Origin: Pseudomonadota bacterium
GTDB lineage: Bacteria > Bdellovibrionota_C > UBA2361 > OMIW01
Length of the DNA stretch: 8,248 bases
Direction: 5' to 3'
NCBI GenBank assembly: GCA_900299205.1
Contig: OMIW01000156.1
Location: forward strand, 1-8,248
Below, in pieces: positions 6,434-8,248 of this stretch. Numbering within the stretch: position 1 is the first letter of the stretch; every line of letters begins with the position of its first letter. The position numbers and the translations under genes are program-made. The notes beneath the pieces are model-generated. The model saw only the letters and a list, made by a program, of their open reading frames with translations, searched no databases and was not told the origin of the DNA.

Positions 6434-6685
6434 TATCGGAACAAGAGGGATGATTATGTACCACAAGAGTATAATTGACCACTGCGGGCGTTCTTGAGAC
6501 ACTAAAGGGGTGGTTTTTGAACGCCACGAAGGAGCGGCCCTGCTGCCGCCACCACACGAGAATGGGAAGGTGCTCCGAAGGTGGATCAGTTCGATACATA
6601 TCGGGAAAAACGGCACTGCACTGATAGTGCGTAAAAAACGGCGAGAAGCGGCGTCAGTCGCTCCCGGTTTGTTCTTTACTCCCTG

Positions 6686-6764
6686 AGAGGCAGCTATATT
6701 CAGGAACATGGACGGCTCTTTACCCTACCTTATTCGATTCGCAGGGGTTTTTTTCCTCGTTTTT
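6686..6764 (+). repeat. Intact partner of the 4681-4756 repeat, spanning the CNNM/CorC start
   Basis: This covers 22 nt upstream of the ATG at 6708 and the first 19 codons. It is identical to 4681-4722 over its first 42 bases and then diverges slightly, with the other copy missing 3 bases. The identity begins abruptly at AGAGG: sequences just left of the two copies are not clearly alike. Confidence 0.85.
6695..6707 (+). promoter_or_regulatory. Possible -10 box very close to the CNNM/CorC start codon
   Basis: TATATT (6695-6700) matches the -10 consensus at 5/6. Transcription would begin about 7 nt downstream, near 6706-6708, at or next to the ATG. The mRNA would then be leaderless or nearly so, which fits the absence of a well-spaced Shine-Dalgarno (AGGA at 6702-6705 is only 2 nt from the ATG). 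No good -35 box is visible (TTCTTT at 6672-6677). Confidence 0.33.
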
Positions 6765-8171
6765 CTGAACGGCCTCTTCGTCGCCTCCGAGTTCGCCATC
6801 GTGCGAGCCCATCCGACCAAGCTAAAAACCCCCGAGCTTGAAAAAGCCTTCGGCACCCGGTCGTCGCTCATTCTCATCGACCAGCTCGACCGTAGCCTTT
6901 CGGCAACGCAGCTGGGAATCACCATCGCAAGCCTGATCCTCGGGTGGCTCGGCGAGGAGATATTCGCTGAGTTCTTCACCCTCATCTTTCATGGAGTCGA
7001 CTCCACTCTCGAGCTTGCCCTCGTGCATGGGATCTCGACTACCCTCGCCCTTCTCGTTGTCACCGTTCTCCACGTTGTCCTCGGTGAACTCGCTGCAAAA
7101 TCGATCGCGATCCAGTATCCAGAACCAACTTTGCGAGTCGTCGCTCCCACCCTGCTCTTCTTTTCAAATCTCTTCCGCCCCGCAATTTTTATTCTTAACG
7201 GAGCCGCTGGCCTCTTCCTCTCGTGGTTTGGGATAAAACCGGTCTCGGAATCAGAGAGGGTCCACACCTCGCGTGAACTCTCAATGCTCATCTCGCAAAG
7301 CACCCAGCACGGTGAGCTCGACAAATCAGAGGAGGAGATGCTTAAAGGGGTTTTTGAATTTTCTGAGACAATCGCCCGTGAGGTCATGACGCCCCGTACC
7401 GATCTGGTCACCATTCCGGTTGACGCACCCCTCGCCGAGATACTCGCCACCGTAACTGGGTCGGGATTCTCCCGATTTCCGATTGTTGAAGACAACGTGG
7501 ATGATGTCGTCGGCCTTCTGCTTGCGCGAGATCTCCTTACCTATTGGCACCAGCATCTGAATGACTCCGCAGCGACCTTCAATGTCCGCGATTTTGCACG
7601 CGAGTGTTACTTCGTGCCCGGGACCAAACCAGTTGATGACCTTCTCAATGAGCTCAAGCAGCGCAAGATTCACATGGCAGTCGTGCTTGACGAGCACGGT
7701 GGAGTCGATGGAGCAGTTACCCTCGAAGATCTCGTCGAGGAGATTGTAGGAGATATTTACGACGAGTCCGATGCTCCAAACACTGAGCTCGTGTACGAAC
7801 AGGATGGTGACGTTCTCGTCGATGGGGGGATCGTCGTGGCGGATCTGAATGAACGGCTCAAGGTCGAAATTCCAGAAGGAGATTACGATACGGTAGCGGG
7901 CTTTATTCTCAGCACCTTGGGGCGAATGGCACACGTCTCTGACACCGTCCGTTTGACGAGCAAGGGGGTTATCATCTTTAATGACCAGGAAGGAATCCGC
8001 CGGGCAAAACTCCCTGATGGTGAGGAAACAGAGGGCTCTGAGATTCCCCTCGACGAGGAGATCGTGCTTACCGTCGAGAGCACTGCGGGCAACCGAATAG
8101 AGACCGTACGCATACATAAAACCGCTCCTGTGGCCGCTGAGCCTGAAGCGGGGGTCCCCGAGATGGCCTAA
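6708..8171 (+). CDS. CNNM/CorC-family membrane protein with CBS pair (hemolysin-like, probable Mg2+/divalent cation transporter)
   Basis: 487-residue inner-membrane protein with the three standard parts: an N-terminal DUF21/CNNM transmembrane domain (about 8-175, four hydrophobic segments; SEFAIVRAHPTKL at 27-39 and DRSLSATQLGITIASLILGWLGEE region 61-84 are typical); a cytosolic CBS pair (about 226-350) opened by REVMTPRTDLVTI and closed by LDEHGGVDGAVTLEDLVEEIVGDIYDE; and a C-terminal CorC_HlyC domain (about 365-470, VDGGIVVADLNERL, GDYDTVAGFIL). Bacterial relatives export or carry Mg2+ or Co2+, with the CBS pair binding ATP/Mg; the old name hemolysin rarely reflects function. Oddity: the conserved GELxPK motif of the membrane domain reads GELAAK (126-131), lacking the Pro. 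The ATG at 6708 begins the hydrophobic domain properly and is preserved in the broken upstream copy. Ribosome binding is weak and the transcript may be leaderless. It appears to be a single-gene unit. Confidence 0.93.
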   Translation: MDGSLPYLIRFAGVFFLVFLNGLFVASEFAIVRAHPTKLKTPELEKAFGTRSSLILIDQLDRSLSATQLGITIASLILGWLGEEIFAEFFTLIFHGVDSTLELALVHGISTTLALLVVTVLHVVLGELAAKSIAIQYPEPTLRVVAPTLLFFSNLFRPAIFILNGAAGLFLSWFGIKPVSESERVHTSRELSMLISQSTQHGELDKSEEEMLKGVFEFSETIAREVMTPRTDLVTIPVDAPLAEILATVTGSGFSRFPIVEDNVDDVVGLLLARDLLTYWHQHLNDSAATFNVRDFARECYFVPGTKPVDDLLNELKQRKIHMAVVLDEHGGVDGAVTLEDLVEEIVGDIYDESDAPNTELVYEQDGDVLVDGGIVVADLNERLKVEIPEGDYDTVAGFILSTLGRMAHVSDTVRLTSKGVIIFNDQEGIRRAKLPDGEETEGSEIPLDEEIVLTVESTAGNRIETVRIHKTAPVAAEPEAGVPEMA

Positions 8172-8248
8172 GAGGCTGCGAAATAAGGGGTTTCGGACGA
8201 TGGCACCGCTCATTCGGCCCATACATCGATTCGAAAGGACGAGAAAAA

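Larger units (their letters stand above)
6393..6707 (+). other. Gap between the second amt gene and the CNNM/CorC gene
   Basis: No convincing gene. Contents: a hairpin just after the amt stop (listed separately); a perfect TATAAT (6470-6475) without a recognisable -35; a 5-bp hairpin GCACT (6618-6622) / AGTGC (6626-6630) whose surroundings contain AAAAACGGC twice, at 6606-6614 and 6634-6642; and the 6686-6707 part of the repeated element. A frame from GTG 6510 to TGA 6684-6686 (58 codons) is open but unsupported. Confidence 0.45.

Noticed and set aside
6450-6686. Plus-strand frames: a 15-codon ORF (6450-6497) and a 58-codon ORF (6510-6686)
   Set aside because: They are in the same frame, separated by a TGA, and could be read as a broken small gene, but no family is recognisable, the GTG start lacks a spaced ribosome site, and open runs of this size are expected by chance.
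6410-6709. Minus-strand open frame of 99 codons filling the gap before the CNNM/CorC gene
   Set aside because: It fills an intergenic gap, has no well-placed Shine-Dalgarno, shows no recognisable domain and has a composition rich in Ser, Pro and Arg like non-coding frames. Its start coincides with the start region of the CNNM gene on the other strand.
7326-8222. Long minus-strand open frame (298 codons) opposite the CNNM/CorC gene
   Set aside because: It is antisense to clearly coding sequence with conserved CBS and CorC domains. Its openness follows from the codon use of the sense gene, and it shows no domain of its own.

Overview
The window is chromosomal-looking bacterial DNA of moderate GC (mid-50s % by eye). 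It carries five complete genes, all on the + strand: a CaCA-family Ca2+/H+ antiporter (85-1209), a long-form serine hydroxymethyltransferase glyA (1444-2937), two tandem ammonium transporters (3249-4580 and 5058-6392), and a CNNM/CorC-type CBS-domain membrane protein (6708-8171). I cannot name the organism. The glyA product has the roughly 497-residue architecture I recall from Chlamydiae, with a central insertion and a C-terminal tail that E. coli GlyA lacks. That points away from ordinary enterics or bacilli but is not diagnostic. I see no phage, insertion sequence, tRNA, rRNA or CRISPR array.

Layout. Gaps between genes are wide (234, 311, 477 and 315 nt), so the genes look like separate transcription units rather than an operon. 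The antiporter is followed by a good intrinsic terminator. glyA has a strong Shine-Dalgarno sequence and a possible promoter just upstream. The gap after glyA holds hairpins that share bases and therefore compete. The two ammonium transporters are about 76% identical without gaps and share the same start position, so they are products of a tandem duplication.

The most unusual piece is in the gap between the two amt genes. Bases 4681-4756 are a copy of the start region of the CNNM/CorC gene (6686-6764). The first 42 bases are identical and the copied reading frame carries two in-frame stops. This is a broken gene start placed exactly where the duplication amt-corC -> amt-corC'-amt-corC would leave one. 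Its identity is much higher than that of the flanking amt paralogs, so it is either younger than the amt duplication, homogenised, or kept for a function such as promoter activity.

Functionally the window is mostly transport (Ca2+, ammonium, probably Mg2+/divalent cations) plus one-carbon metabolism. SHMT and ammonium uptake both touch nitrogen and glycine metabolism, but nothing in the sequence shows that they are co-regulated. I found no convincing new multi-gene system. The noteworthy items are the duplication scar, the regulatory structures around it, and some substitutions in conserved motifs of the antiporter and the CNNM protein.
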